This document shows, piece by piece, positions 18,301 through 26,249 of a stretch of 64,000 bases of DNA. Both the position numbers and the translations under genes were made by a program. The stretch's first letter is position 1. The number at the start of each line of letters is the position of its first letter. The DNA is from an uncultured Blautia sp. GTDB lineage: Bacteria > Bacillota > Clostridia > Lachnospirales > Lachnospiraceae. Where the stretch lies: positions 1-64,000 of the forward strand of contig CAKRRG010000002.1 of NCBI GenBank assembly GCA_934394545.1. Reading direction: 5' to 3'. The notes under the pieces were generated by a model that ran no database searches, was not told the origin of the DNA, and saw only the letters and a list, made by a program, of their open reading frames with translations.

Positions 18301-18694
18301 ACTAACAGAAAGTGATCTGCTGGAAGGTAATATAAATGAAAAGCATTTTCTCACCGAACTTAAAAGAATGGGAATGAAACTGGCATTGGATGATTTCGGA
18401 ACCGGTTATTCAAATTTCCATTACATCAGCGAGCTTAAGCCTGAAATCATTAAAATTGACCGCTGCTTTACGGCCAATGCAGTGGCTGATGAGAAAGAGT
18501 ATTATCTGTTGAATCAGTTCTGTACGATGATCCATAATCTGGGAATAAAGCTTTGTATTGAAGGCGTGGAAAATGAAGAAGAATGGGAAAAAATCAAGAA
18601 TCTGAAACCAGATTTCGGGCAAGGATATCTATGGGGAAAGCCTTGTGGGTATGAGGAATTCGTAAGGCTGTTTGTTGAGGAGAGAACACTATGA
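15320..18694 (+). CDS. Membrane sensor with GGDEF, PAS-like, degenerate GGDEF and EAL domains
   Basis: 1124 residues, cyclic-di-GMP turnover. After a first membrane helix comes an extracellular beta domain (residues 30-160) like those of 7TMR-DISM receptors, then about seven membrane helices (160-375). A first diguanylate cyclase domain has intact GGDEF (464-468). A PAS-like region (575-700) follows, then a second GGDEF domain degraded to LADEF (773-777), then an EAL phosphodiesterase domain with its key motifs intact: EAL (904-906), NLNISQ, DDFGTG (1024-1029), EGVEN. Both synthesis and breakdown are therefore possible. A sugar-like ligand for the outer domain is inference. GAGGGAG precedes the ATG. 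The next gene overlaps by 4 bp. Confidence 0.88.
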   Translation: MKIEKKLWVTLITFVLFAICFSGWIFSKSPKSEKLFWDNTIEFVARDFDVGEIRTESISLPSEFNIPRSILFKTTHTKAEVWLAGKMIYQYGNEEYAPKFMKSPGSCWHIVDIPANSAGKSLEVRIIPVYDGFYGKLDSLVYGTRGDCILKILSDSLGAMILSCGILCMGMISLTLYFTTIKKRKKEGTAIKIEMFLNLGIFSILIALWTLRQCGFMQFLIPDGRTLYFVDFFTFFLFPVPFNFLLYDTCKSKYHKGALYLSILYLLNMAVDMVLQCAGIVDIFQILSVTHFLMLANAIYTVGIIHYEAVKMENQSAREFKYPMYLIMCFAVLELISYYAKHFTDTSIFLPTGTFLFIVMLIWIQVYRYYDQYVQAQKLVYLQRMANMDMLTEAMNRNAYENMIKYLDEQEIELRTTGVVLFDLDNLKVINDNYGHDKGDEALKLCYQCIRKVFKKEKNCFRIGGDEFAYVYHSEEKNLIAGYISRLERLLKETAQGLGYPLSVSAGYAYYLPDTDIDFKDIVRRSDTMLYRQKRRKKMVRTAEEHTLSYMEKRPSEEVIDEVILHEKEYQNMTLSELCQMIDLISPTTDNYPYILDFRTDYLYIASQALERFCIPKNAFHKVLEYLRIFVYEPDYEKLKLEIEDLVKTDRCTHSMEYRWLDLKKMPVWINCKGYLVRDDEMKPLYMIGCINEIGGKQKADNVSGLLGEKGLREYINQPVPDWEKGYLLRIGIDYFKEINENFGQEYGDFVLRETASCISRCLSEKQKVYKLLADEFMILDISTDNVHEADWLYERIRDSIDRFIEDNDFDVMFTVSGGILPLHDSGKVKYSEAMRLTDFSLNEAKNRGRNRSYAFVEKDYKMFLRKRELTQELREAVRYSFKGFETFYQPLFEAEKGSLCGAEALMRFSSEKFGRVSPAEFIPILEETGLIIPIGRWTMREAMGKCSKIRKRLPHFKVNLNISQVQASKSDVIEDIAAEMEKAGLPSEAIVIELTESDLLEGNINEKHFLTELKRMGMKLALDDFGTGYSNFHYISELKPEIIKIDRCFTANAVADEKEYYLLNQFCTMIHNLGIKLCIEGVENEEEWEKIKNLKPDFGQGYLWGKPCGYEEFVRLFVEERTL

Positions 18695-19428
18695 ATCAGA
18701 AAAATGTTCAGCTAAAAAAGACTCTTGGCCAGCAGACCGAAGACCAGCTGATGAAATATATTCTGGATAATCAGATTTCAATCGGCAGTAAGATTCCCAA
18801 TGAATTTGAACTTGCCAAAATGTTTCATGTGGGGCGAAGTACAGTCCGGGAAGCCGTTAAGGGACTGATAAGCCGAGGCATTCTGGAAGTGCGGCGTGGA
18901 GATGGTACCTATGTTATCAGCACGGTGTATATGGAAAATGATGTTCTCGGATTTGGGCAGATCAAAGATCGATATCAATTGGCACTGGATCTTTTTGATG
19001 TGCGTCTGATGATTGAACCGGAGATTGTGACTTGGGCTTGCAGAAGGGCAACGAAGGAGCAGCTTGTTAAGCTCAGGGAACTGTGTGATGAAGTGGAGTA
19101 TCTATATAAACAGGGACATAACCATATCTATAAGGACATAGAATTTCACAGTTATCTGGCTAAGCTCAGTGGAAATATGGTAGTAGAGCGACTGATACCG
19201 GTTATCAATACTTCGGTTGTAATATTTGCAAATATTACTTACCGAAGTCTGATGCAGGAGACTTTGGAAACACACAGGGCGGTAGTAAATGCTATTGAGC
19301 ATAAGGATCCTGTAGGTGCCAAGTGTGCGATGAATATGCATCTGACGTATAATCGTCAGGTAATTATGGAATTACTTGAGAAAAGGGATAAAAATAAGTC
19401 AAAAGGGGATTTCGAAAGTAAAGCATAG
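18691..19428 (+). CDS. GntR-family regulator (FCD type), likely of the sugar-acid operon
   Basis: 245 residues. Winged helix at residues 12-75 (GSKIPNEFELAKMFHVGRST, REAVKGLISRGILEVRRGDG) and an FCD ligand domain (95-230) with the usual Asp, Glu and His positions. ATG overlaps the stop of the cyclic-di-GMP gene (ATGA), so the two are translationally coupled, an unusual pairing. It stands just before the GntP-dehydratase-kinase-aldolase operon and would be expected to control it, with gluconate, galactonate or KDG as effector. The repeated 15-mers at 19447 and 19574 are candidate operators. Confidence 0.85.
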   Translation: MNQKNVQLKKTLGQQTEDQLMKYILDNQISIGSKIPNEFELAKMFHVGRSTVREAVKGLISRGILEVRRGDGTYVISTVYMENDVLGFGQIKDRYQLALDLFDVRLMIEPEIVTWACRRATKEQLVKLRELCDEVEYLYKQGHNHIYKDIEFHSYLAKLSGNMVVERLIPVINTSVVIFANITYRSLMQETLETHRAVVNAIEHKDPVGAKCAMNMHLTYNRQVIMELLEKRDKNKSKGDFESKA

Positions 19429-19446
19429 TGTGAATGCATGTTGTGC

Positions 19447-19461
19447 ATACATCAGACGTAT
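19447..19461. promoter_or_regulatory. Candidate operator copy 1 (ATACATCAGACGTAT)
   Basis: It shares 12 of 15 positions with ATACATCATATGTAT at 19574-19588, and the ATAC and GTAT ends form an inverted repeat. It lies between the GntR gene and its terminator. Confidence 0.4.
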
Positions 19462-19507
19462 CGGAATATGCAAGAATGTTTGCAGATTCAATATAGTAAA
19501 AATATAC

Positions 19508-19550
19508 AAAAACAGGTTGCAATTATAGGAATATTGCGACCTGTTTTTTT
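19508..19550 (+). terminator. Terminator after the GntR gene
   Basis: AAACAGGTTGCAAT (19510-19523) pairs with ATTGCGACCTGTTT (19533-19546), one G-U, followed by T4. Confidence 0.85.
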
Positions 19551-19573
19551 GCATTTTGGGGAAAAATAAATAT

Positions 19574-19616
19574 ATACATCATATGTATTGAAACCTAAAA
19601 ACCAGATTGTTATATT
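19574..19616 (+). promoter_or_regulatory. Promoter and operator of the sugar-acid operon
   Basis: TTGAAA (19588-19593), 17-bp spacer, TATATT (19611-19616). An inverted repeat ATACAT-CAT-ATGTAT (19574-19588) touches the -35 box, a place where a bound GntR protein would block RNA polymerase. Confidence 0.6.
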
Positions 19617-19686
19617 GTAGCCATGATCAAGCAAGGCGCCAGATACAAGAAAACAATGAAACACATATTCATCAGGAGGAATTAAA

Positions 19687-21054
19687 ATGAATGACTTTGT
19701 TGCTTCTCCAGAAAGACTGATCGCAGGTGCACTTCTGGGATTTGCAGTACTACTTTTTCTGATCATTAAGGTGAAATTACAGCCCTTTATCGCGATTATG
19801 TCATCTGCACTGATCATTGGTCTGGTGGCAGGAATGCCATTTGATATGATCACAGATACATTGGCAGAGGGTGTTGGAACAACCTTGCAGACCATTGCAA
19901 TTCTCATTGGTCTGGGCTCCATGTTCGGTGCGATTTTGCAGGTATCAGGCGGTGTGGAAGTAATCGCAGACACACTGCTGCGGATATTTGGTGAAAAGAA
20001 AGCACCCTGGGCACTTGGAATTACAGGCCTGATCGTAGGTATGCCTGTGTTTTTCGAATCTGGACTTCTGATTCTGATTCCGGTTGCATTTGGAATTGCA
20101 AGAAAAACCGGAAAATCAGTATTCTGCTATTCCATCCCTTTGCTGGCCGGCCTTGCCATTGGTCACGCATTTGTACCGCCCACACCTGGACCGGTACTGG
20201 TAGCAGAAATGTTAAATGTTGAGTTAAGCTATGTTATTATCCTTGGAATTATTATTGGAATTCCGGCAATGATTCTTGCAGGACCTGTATTCGGAAGATT
20301 TGCAGGAAATAAATTTTTCTGTCAGGTTCCTGGCTCTTATCTTGAAAACGAAAAAGAAGCACATGAGAAGAATACAGGAAAAGCTCCTAATTTCTGGCTG
20401 ATCGTATGTATTATTCTTCTTCCATTGTTTCTGATTATTTTAAATACTTTGTCCTCTGTGATTCCATTTATGAAACCGGCGCAGCCATTGCTGGAATTTC
20501 TGGGAACTCCGATCATTGCATTGTTGCTTTCTACAATTTGTGCAATGGTATTTCTGGGGATTCCTGCCGGGTTTGGAATTAAGGAAATCACGAATGTAAT
20601 GACCAATTCTCTGCATTCCTGTGGAAATATTATTCTGTTGATTTCAGGTGGAGGAATGTTACGTTTCGTCCTTCAGAATTCAGGAATTGGTGAATTGTTT
20701 GGAAACTTTGTAGGTGGTCTTCCGTTACCGATGGTTCTGGTCGCATTTTTGGTAGCCGCTGCTGTCAGAGTTTCGGTGGGATCTGCAACTGTATCTATGA
20801 CAATGGCAGCCGGCATTATAGCATCTATGCCAATGGTGGCGAATCTTTCCCAAATACAGCTTGCAACGCTTACTATTGCGATCGCAGCAGGTGGAACTGC
20901 ATTTAGCCATGTAAATGACTCTGGTTTCTGGCTGTCTAAGTCCTTATTTGAAGTAGACGAAAAAACAAATTTGAAAACATGGACCGTTATGGAGACCATT
21001 GTAGGATTAGTTGGAATTGCAGGTGCAACAGTAGTGTGGTTTGTTGTTTCATAA
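19687..21054 (+). CDS. GntP-family sugar-acid permease
   Basis: 455 residues, about 12 membrane helices. Proton symporter of the GntP family, which imports gluconate or related acids. Family strings include GSMFGAILQVSGG, GHAFVPPTPGPV and the C-terminal AIAAGGTAFSHVNDSGFW. The AGGAGG ribosome site is 7 bp from the ATG. It is the first gene of a four-gene operon (gaps of 18, 68 and 14 bp) whose enzymes turn an aldonate into pyruvate and glyceraldehyde 3-phosphate, so gluconate or galactonate uptake is the best guess. Confidence 0.9.
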   Translation: MNDFVASPERLIAGALLGFAVLLFLIIKVKLQPFIAIMSSALIIGLVAGMPFDMITDTLAEGVGTTLQTIAILIGLGSMFGAILQVSGGVEVIADTLLRIFGEKKAPWALGITGLIVGMPVFFESGLLILIPVAFGIARKTGKSVFCYSIPLLAGLAIGHAFVPPTPGPVLVAEMLNVELSYVIILGIIIGIPAMILAGPVFGRFAGNKFFCQVPGSYLENEKEAHEKNTGKAPNFWLIVCIILLPLFLIILNTLSSVIPFMKPAQPLLEFLGTPIIALLLSTICAMVFLGIPAGFGIKEITNVMTNSLHSCGNIILLISGGGMLRFVLQNSGIGELFGNFVGGLPLPMVLVAFLVAAAVRVSVGSATVSMTMAAGIIASMPMVANLSQIQLATLTIAIAAGGTAFSHVNDSGFWLSKSLFEVDEKTNLKTWTVMETIVGLVGIAGATVVWFVVS

Positions 21055-21072
21055 GACAGGAGGAAAAATATC

Positions 21073-22815
21073 ATGAATTTAAAAAGTCAGGAAATGCGTA
21101 AATTAGCACCGGAATTGGATCCGTTAAGAATTGGAACCGGATGGAAAAAGGAAGATCTGGGAAAACCACAGGTTATGATCGAGAGTACTTATGGCGACAG
21201 TCATCCGGGAAGCGGACATCTGAATATTTTAGTAGAGGAAGTGAGAAAGGGAGTAGATGAGGCAGGTGGATTTGGAGCACGTTATTTCTGTACGGATATC
21301 TGTGACGGAGAAAGCCAGGGAACAGACGGAATCAATTACAGTCTGGCAAGCCGTGAAATGATCGCAAATATGATTGAAATCCATGCCAATGCAACACCCT
21401 TTGATGCAGGAGTATATTTGTCCAGCTGCGACAAGGGATTGCCCGGAAACCTTATGGGACTGGCAAGAGTGAACATTCCGGCTCTTGTAGTTCCGGGTGG
21501 AACCATGAATGCAGGACCACAGATGCTTACTTTGGAGCAGCTTGGAATGTACAGTGCAAAATATGAAAGAGGCGAAATTGACGAAGAAAAGCTGGACTGG
21601 GCGAAATGTAATGCCTGCCCAAGCTGTGGAGCGTGCTCTTTCATTGGAACAGCGTCAACTATGCAGATCATGGCAGAAGCTCTGGGACTTGCCCTTCCGG
21701 GAAGTGCGCTGATGCCAGCAACAAGTCCGGACCTTCTTGCATATGCAAGAGAAGCGGGAAAACAGGCTGTGAAGCTGTCTCAGACAGAAAATATGTGTCC
21801 TTCTGATATTGTAACAATGGAGAGCTTTGAAAATGCGATCCTGGTGCATGCTGCAATTTCCGGAAGTACAAACTGTATGCTTCACATTCCGGCAATTGCT
21901 CATGAGTTTGGCATAGAAATCACAGGAGATACCTTTGATCGTCTTCACAGAAATGCCAGATATCTTCTGGATGTCCGTCCGGCAGGAAGATGGCCGGCAG
22001 AGTGCTTCTATTATGCAGGCGGTGTTCCGGCAATTATGGAAGAAATCAAAGAGCATCTGCATCTGAATGTAATGACGGTTACAGGAAAAACTCTTGGAGA
22101 AAATCTGGAAGAACTGAAGAGAAACGGTTTTTATGAAAAATGTGATAAATGGCTGCAGGAATTTAATCATAGATACGGCATCAATATTACAAAAGAGGAT
22201 ATTATCCGTCCTTATGAGAAGGCTCTTGGTACAGACGGAAGTATTGCAGTCCTGCGAGGAAACCTGGCACCTGAAGGCGCAGTAATTAAGCACACAGCCT
22301 GCCCGAAGGAAATGTTTAAAGCTGTTTTGCGTGCAAGACCTTTTGACAGTGAAGAGGAATGTCTGGATGCAGTTCTGAAGCATAAGGTGCAAAAGGGAGA
22401 CGCAGTGTTTATCCGTTACGAAGGTCCAAAAGGAAGTGGTATGCCGGAAATGTTCTATACATCCGAAGCAATCAGCAGTGACAAGGAGCTGGGAAAAAGT
22501 ATTGCACTGATCACAGATGGAAGATTTTCAGGAGCTTCTACAGGTCCGGTAATCGGACATTGCAGTCCGGAGGCAGTGGATGGCGGTCCTATTGCACTGG
22601 TAGAAGAAGGAGACCTGATCGAAATTGATGTGATGGAACGTAAGCTGAATATTGTGGGAATTGCAGGAGAACGTAAGTCTGCAGGCGAAATAGATCAGAT
22701 TTTAAAGGAACGCCGCAAAAACTGGAAACCAAGAGAGCCTAAGTACAAAAAAGGCGTTTTGAAATTATTTAGCCAGCATGCAGTAAGTCCTATGAAGGGG
22801 GCTTATCTGGAGTAG
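21073..22815 (+). CDS. IlvD/Edd-family dehydratase, probably aldonate dehydratase
   Basis: 580 residues. The family includes dihydroxy-acid dehydratase (IlvD), phosphogluconate dehydratase (Edd) and several sugar-acid dehydratases, all with an iron-sulfur cluster. The cluster cysteines are visible in SSCDKGLPG and CNACPSCGACSF, and the C-terminal TDGRFSGASTG motif is present. The neighbours (GntP permease, KDG kinase, KDPG aldolase) point to dehydration of gluconate or galactonate to the 2-keto-3-deoxy acid rather than to branched amino acid synthesis. The ribosome site AGGAGG lies 7 bp before the ATG. Confidence 0.85.
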   Translation: MNLKSQEMRKLAPELDPLRIGTGWKKEDLGKPQVMIESTYGDSHPGSGHLNILVEEVRKGVDEAGGFGARYFCTDICDGESQGTDGINYSLASREMIANMIEIHANATPFDAGVYLSSCDKGLPGNLMGLARVNIPALVVPGGTMNAGPQMLTLEQLGMYSAKYERGEIDEEKLDWAKCNACPSCGACSFIGTASTMQIMAEALGLALPGSALMPATSPDLLAYAREAGKQAVKLSQTENMCPSDIVTMESFENAILVHAAISGSTNCMLHIPAIAHEFGIEITGDTFDRLHRNARYLLDVRPAGRWPAECFYYAGGVPAIMEEIKEHLHLNVMTVTGKTLGENLEELKRNGFYEKCDKWLQEFNHRYGINITKEDIIRPYEKALGTDGSIAVLRGNLAPEGAVIKHTACPKEMFKAVLRARPFDSEEECLDAVLKHKVQKGDAVFIRYEGPKGSGMPEMFYTSEAISSDKELGKSIALITDGRFSGASTGPVIGHCSPEAVDGGPIALVEEGDLIEIDVMERKLNIVGIAGERKSAGEIDQILKERRKNWKPREPKYKKGVLKLFSQHAVSPMKGAYLE

Positions 22816-22883
22816 TCAAGGGGATTTCGCAACCTGCTGTCTACCTGGCCAACAGGGGCAGGATAAGAGAAAAGGAATGGATC

Positions 22884-23954
22884 ATGTATCAGGAAAAATA
22901 TAAAAAACACAAATTTATAACATTAGGTGAGATCATGCTGCGGCTGACACCGCCTGACTGTAAAAAAATCCAGATAGCAGACAGCTTTGAGGCTTGGTAC
23001 GGAGGCTGTGAAGCAAATGTGGCGTTGTCTCTGGCCAATCTTGGAATAGACAGTGCATATTTTACAGTGGTTCCGGATAACAGTCTTGGAAAAAGTGCGA
23101 TCAGAATGTTAAAGAGCAATGATGTGGACTGTACCGCTGTTATTTACAGTACCCCAGAAGAAACACCTACTCACAGACTGGGAACCTATTATCTGGAAAC
23201 AGGATTTGGAATCCGCCCAAGTAAGGTAATCTACGATAGAAAGCACAGTGCATTTGCTGAGTATGATTTTGAAAAGGTAGATTTGGAAGCACTTCTGAAA
23301 GGATATACATGGCTGCACTTAAGTGGAATAACGCCTGCTTTGGGAATCAGATGCAGAAAGCTGATCATGGATTGCCTGAAAATTGCGAAAAAGAATGGTA
23401 TGACAGTCAGCTTTGACGGAAATTTCAGAAGTACCTTGTGGAGCTGGGAGGAAGCCAGAGATTTTTGTACAGAGTGTCTTCCTTATGTGGATGTGCTGAT
23501 GGGAATTGAACCTTATCATTTATGGAAGGATGAAAAAAATCCTGAAATGGGAGATGTGAAGGACGACATTCCTTTTCAGCCGGATATCGAACAGCAGGAA
23601 AAGGTTTTTAACGCCTTTGTCAGCAGATATCCAAATCTGAAATGCATAGCCAGACATGTACGGTATTCACCAAGCAGCAGTGAAAACAGTCTGAAGGCAT
23701 ATCTGTGGTATGAAGGGAAAACTTACGAAAGCAGAAAGCTGACCTTTAATGTGCTGGATCGTGTTGGCGGAGGAGATGCTTTTGACAGTGGAATCATATA
23801 CGCTTTGATGGAGCATTTTACACCGGAAGATGTTGTGAATTTCGGAGTTGCAAGCAGTGCCTTGAAGCATACACTTCATGGAGATGGTAATATAACCGAT
23901 GATGTGTCTTTGATCCGTCATGTGATGCAGATGAATTTTGATATAAAAAGATAA
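22884..23954 (+). CDS. kdgK: 2-keto-3-deoxygluconate kinase, PfkB family
   Basis: 356 residues, slightly longer than usual for the family. Ribokinase-fold sugar kinase: N-terminal substrate motif WYGGCEANVALSLANLG and C-terminal catalytic motif DRVGGGDAFDSG with the base Asp. It sits between the dehydratase and the aldolase, so its product should be 2-keto-3-deoxy-6-phosphogluconate. The 68-bp gap before it holds an imperfect hairpin (CCTGC at 22833 with GCAGG ending at 22862), possibly an mRNA processing or stabilising site. AAAGGAATGG precedes the ATG. The substrate is inferred from context. Confidence 0.85.
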   Translation: MYQEKYKKHKFITLGEIMLRLTPPDCKKIQIADSFEAWYGGCEANVALSLANLGIDSAYFTVVPDNSLGKSAIRMLKSNDVDCTAVIYSTPEETPTHRLGTYYLETGFGIRPSKVIYDRKHSAFAEYDFEKVDLEALLKGYTWLHLSGITPALGIRCRKLIMDCLKIAKKNGMTVSFDGNFRSTLWSWEEARDFCTECLPYVDVLMGIEPYHLWKDEKNPEMGDVKDDIPFQPDIEQQEKVFNAFVSRYPNLKCIARHVRYSPSSSENSLKAYLWYEGKTYESRKLTFNVLDRVGGGDAFDSGIIYALMEHFTPEDVVNFGVASSALKHTLHGDGNITDDVSLIRHVMQMNFDIKR

Positions 23955-23968
23955 AGGGGCAGATAATT

Positions 23969-24607
23969 ATGAAAACAATAGAAGAACGGTTTCATGAGTT
24001 TGGAGTAGTGCCGGTAGTTGTTCTGGAAGATGAAAAAGCAGCAGTTCCTCTTGCGAAGGCATTGGTACAAGGCGGTCTTCCCTGTGCTGAGGTAACCTTC
24101 CGTACAGAGGCAGCAGCAGAGAGTATTCGTCTGATGTCTGAAGCATATCCGGATATGCTGGTGGGAGCTGGTACAGTGCTGACAACGGAGCAGGTGGACC
24201 TGGCTGTGAAGTCTGGTGCGAAATTTATTGTAAGTCCAGGCTTTGATCCAGAGGTAGTAGATTATTGTCTGGAAAAAAATATTCCTGTGCTTCCTGGCTG
24301 TATTACTCCCTCAGAGGTTGCCCAGGCAGTAAAAAGAGGACTTAAGGTAGTGAAGTTTTTCCCGGCAGAGCAGGCTGGTGGTATTGCTATGATAAAGGCA
24401 ATGGCAGCACCGTATTACAATGTTAAGTTTATGCCTACAGGGGGAATCAATCCCAAAAATCTGAAGGATTATTTATCCTGTGATAAAATCCTGTGCTGCG
24501 GAGGCAGCTGGATGGTAAAGGGAGACATGATCCAAAATGGTGAATTTGATAAGATCCAGATGCTGGTAAAAGAGGCAAAGGAACTGGCAGAAAGATCTGC
24601 AATTTAA
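23969..24607 (+). CDS. eda: KDPG / KHG aldolase
   Basis: 212 residues, normal length. Class I aldolase that splits 2-keto-3-deoxy-6-phosphogluconate into pyruvate and glyceraldehyde 3-phosphate. Visible motifs: EVTFRTEAA with the catalytic Glu region, VGAGTVLT, FIVSPGF, LPGCITPSE, the Schiff-base lysine in VKFFPAE, and FMPTGGI for phosphate binding. Last gene of the sugar-acid operon; a terminator follows. Together with the dehydratase and kinase it makes a semi-phosphorylative Entner-Doudoroff route. Confidence 0.93.
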   Translation: MKTIEERFHEFGVVPVVVLEDEKAAVPLAKALVQGGLPCAEVTFRTEAAAESIRLMSEAYPDMLVGAGTVLTTEQVDLAVKSGAKFIVSPGFDPEVVDYCLEKNIPVLPGCITPSEVAQAVKRGLKVVKFFPAEQAGGIAMIKAMAAPYYNVKFMPTGGINPKNLKDYLSCDKILCCGGSWMVKGDMIQNGEFDKIQMLVKEAKELAERSAI

Positions 24608-24623
24608 AATACGAGAAAGATAG

Positions 24624-24658
24624 AAAACGGTCTGTTACCAAAAGTACAGGCCGTTTTT
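24624..24658 (+). terminator. Terminator of the sugar-acid operon
   Basis: AACGGTCTGT pairs with ACAGGCCGTT, one G-U pair, followed by T-rich sequence. Confidence 0.85.
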
Positions 24659-24698
24659 GCCTAAAAAATTGTTGTTTTTGCCAAATATAACCGGAAAG

Positions 24699-24727
24699 TT
24701 GTAAAATCTGTTATATATAGCTATAAT
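24699..24727 (+). promoter_or_regulatory. Promoter of the membrane esterase gene
   Basis: TTGTAA (24699-24704), 17-bp spacer, TATAAT (24722-24727). Confidence 0.65.
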
Positions 24728-24773
24728 AGGTTGTTGGTACAAATAAAAGTAAGACAAAATTTTTGAGGCGAAA

Positions 24774-26072
24774 ATGGAAATGAAAAAAGAACTTAAAACC
24801 AAGAAAAGGATGGCAGATCAGATTTGTCTGATAACTACTGCATTGCTGATTTTACTTGCATGTGTTGATGTTGTTCGTTTTGCTGTACTGGGAGATAAAA
24901 CTGCATTTATTACATTCTGTCTGATTGCAATTGTGTTTATTCTGCTATCCTATACCGCGTGGAAAAGCAGAATGCCATTTTTTTATCTTCTGATTGCAGT
25001 GGCGGCTTTTGTTCTGTATTCTAATACCAATTTTTCCACCAGTACTTATTATTTTAACTGGTTGTTTCTGGTGGAATGTATTGTGGCAGCAGTGGGAGGA
25101 ATCCTGGGGACGGTGGTTATGCTTTGGAATAAAGCTCCTGTTGGGCGAGTGGCTGCTTTTCCGCTGATGGTGTCAGTGTTGATTCTGGCTGGATTTCTGG
25201 GCTTCTGGAAGCTTCGATATGAGGCAGCTCATAATGTACATGGACAGGCAAGAGATGAATTGTGGGCGGTTCCTGCGAGGTATGACGAGGAAGAGCCTAA
25301 GCTAGCTGGAACTGTGGAAGAAGTTGTGTACGATACCAGGGCTTATGCCACTGATGAACGAAGCGTGAAAAAGACAGCTTATGTATATCTTCCATATGGT
25401 TACAGTGAGGAAAAAGAGTATAATATTCTGTATCTGATGCATGGAACCGGTGATGATGAAAAATACTGGCTGAAAACAAATCCGTATAATAAAACCATGC
25501 TGGATAATATGATCGCAGATGGAGATATTGAGCCACTGATTGTGGTGACATCAACCTTTTATGTGGAAGATGACTGTGCAGATGATCTGGATCAGCTGAC
25601 CTATTCTTTTGCAAAAGAGCTGCGAAATGATCTGATGCCTGAGATTGAATCCTCTTATTCTACATATGCAAAATCGGCAGATGATGCGGGATTCGCAGAG
25701 AGCCGGGATCACAGAGCCTTTGCAGGTTTGTCAAGAGGGGCGGTAACGATGTATCATTCCGCATTGTGCCAGAGTCTGGATTATTTTTCCTGGTTCGGGG
25801 CATTCAGCGGAAGCAGGACAGATAAGAATGCATTTGAAGATACCATTCAGACAGGCGATTTTGCAGAACTGCCAATTCATTATTTATACGTGGCAAGTGG
25901 CAACTTCGACTTCGCCCTGCCGGGACAGGTGCAGGATTATCAGGCACTGCTGGATATAGAACCCAGATTGCGGTCTGGTGTAAATACCTGTTTTGATGTA
26001 TTTCCAATGCGGTATCACTCTATGGGAAACTGGCATCTGGCATTGTATAATTTTTTACAGAAGATTTTCTAG
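24774..26072 (+). CDS. Membrane protein with a C-terminal CE1-like esterase domain
   Basis: 432 residues. The first 155 residues form about five membrane helices, the rest is an esterase D / feruloyl-esterase-like alpha/beta hydrolase. Visible: LYLMHGTGDDEKYW (oxyanion region), nucleophile in AGLSRGAV (Ser320), and RYHSMGNWHLALYNFL, where His415 aligns with the catalytic His of CE1 enzymes (pattern H-x4-W). CE1 enzymes are usually secreted free or with carbohydrate-binding modules, so the multi-helix anchor is unusual. The active site would probably face outward. GAGGCG precedes the ATG. It has its own promoter and terminator. Confidence 0.75.
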   Translation: MEMKKELKTKKRMADQICLITTALLILLACVDVVRFAVLGDKTAFITFCLIAIVFILLSYTAWKSRMPFFYLLIAVAAFVLYSNTNFSTSTYYFNWLFLVECIVAAVGGILGTVVMLWNKAPVGRVAAFPLMVSVLILAGFLGFWKLRYEAAHNVHGQARDELWAVPARYDEEEPKLAGTVEEVVYDTRAYATDERSVKKTAYVYLPYGYSEEKEYNILYLMHGTGDDEKYWLKTNPYNKTMLDNMIADGDIEPLIVVTSTFYVEDDCADDLDQLTYSFAKELRNDLMPEIESSYSTYAKSADDAGFAESRDHRAFAGLSRGAVTMYHSALCQSLDYFSWFGAFSGSRTDKNAFEDTIQTGDFAELPIHYLYVASGNFDFALPGQVQDYQALLDIEPRLRSGVNTCFDVFPMRYHSMGNWHLALYNFLQKIF

Positions 26073-26078
26073 TGGGAA

Positions 26079-26118
26079 GCGCGTTGCTGCGAAATAGGAG
26101 AACAGCAATGCGCTTTTT
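26079..26118 (+). terminator. Terminator of the esterase gene
   Basis: GCGCGTTGCTG (26079-26089) pairs with CAGCAATGCGC (26103-26113), then T5. Confidence 0.85.
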
Positions 26119-26127
26119 GCACAGTTG

Positions 26128-26188
26128 GCGCGTGTTTTGGGGCAGGTTACGATTTTAGTTACGCAGCCTGCTTTTTATTTGGTAGAAT
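26128..26188 (+). promoter_or_regulatory. Regulatory region of GH2 gene 2
   Basis: Half-sites GCGCGTGTTTTG (26128) and ACGATTTTAGTT (26149) have a 21-bp period, and GCAG also recurs at 26142 and 26163. An extended -10 (TGG then TAGAAT, 26183-26188) starts 34 bp after the second half-site. The stretch GCAGG...CCTGC (26142-26170) can also fold as a hairpin followed by T5, so part of it may act as a terminator. The same layout recurs at 37111-37170. Confidence 0.5.
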
Positions 26189-26249
26189 GCAAACATAAAT
26201 ATATAGTTTGAAAATCGAGGTAAAATATATAAAATTTCAGGAGGACAAT

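Noticed and set aside
26208-26249. Upstream ATG for GH2 gene 2
   Set aside because: No ribosome site; 26250 has CAGGAGG and matches the start of the relic at 37198.
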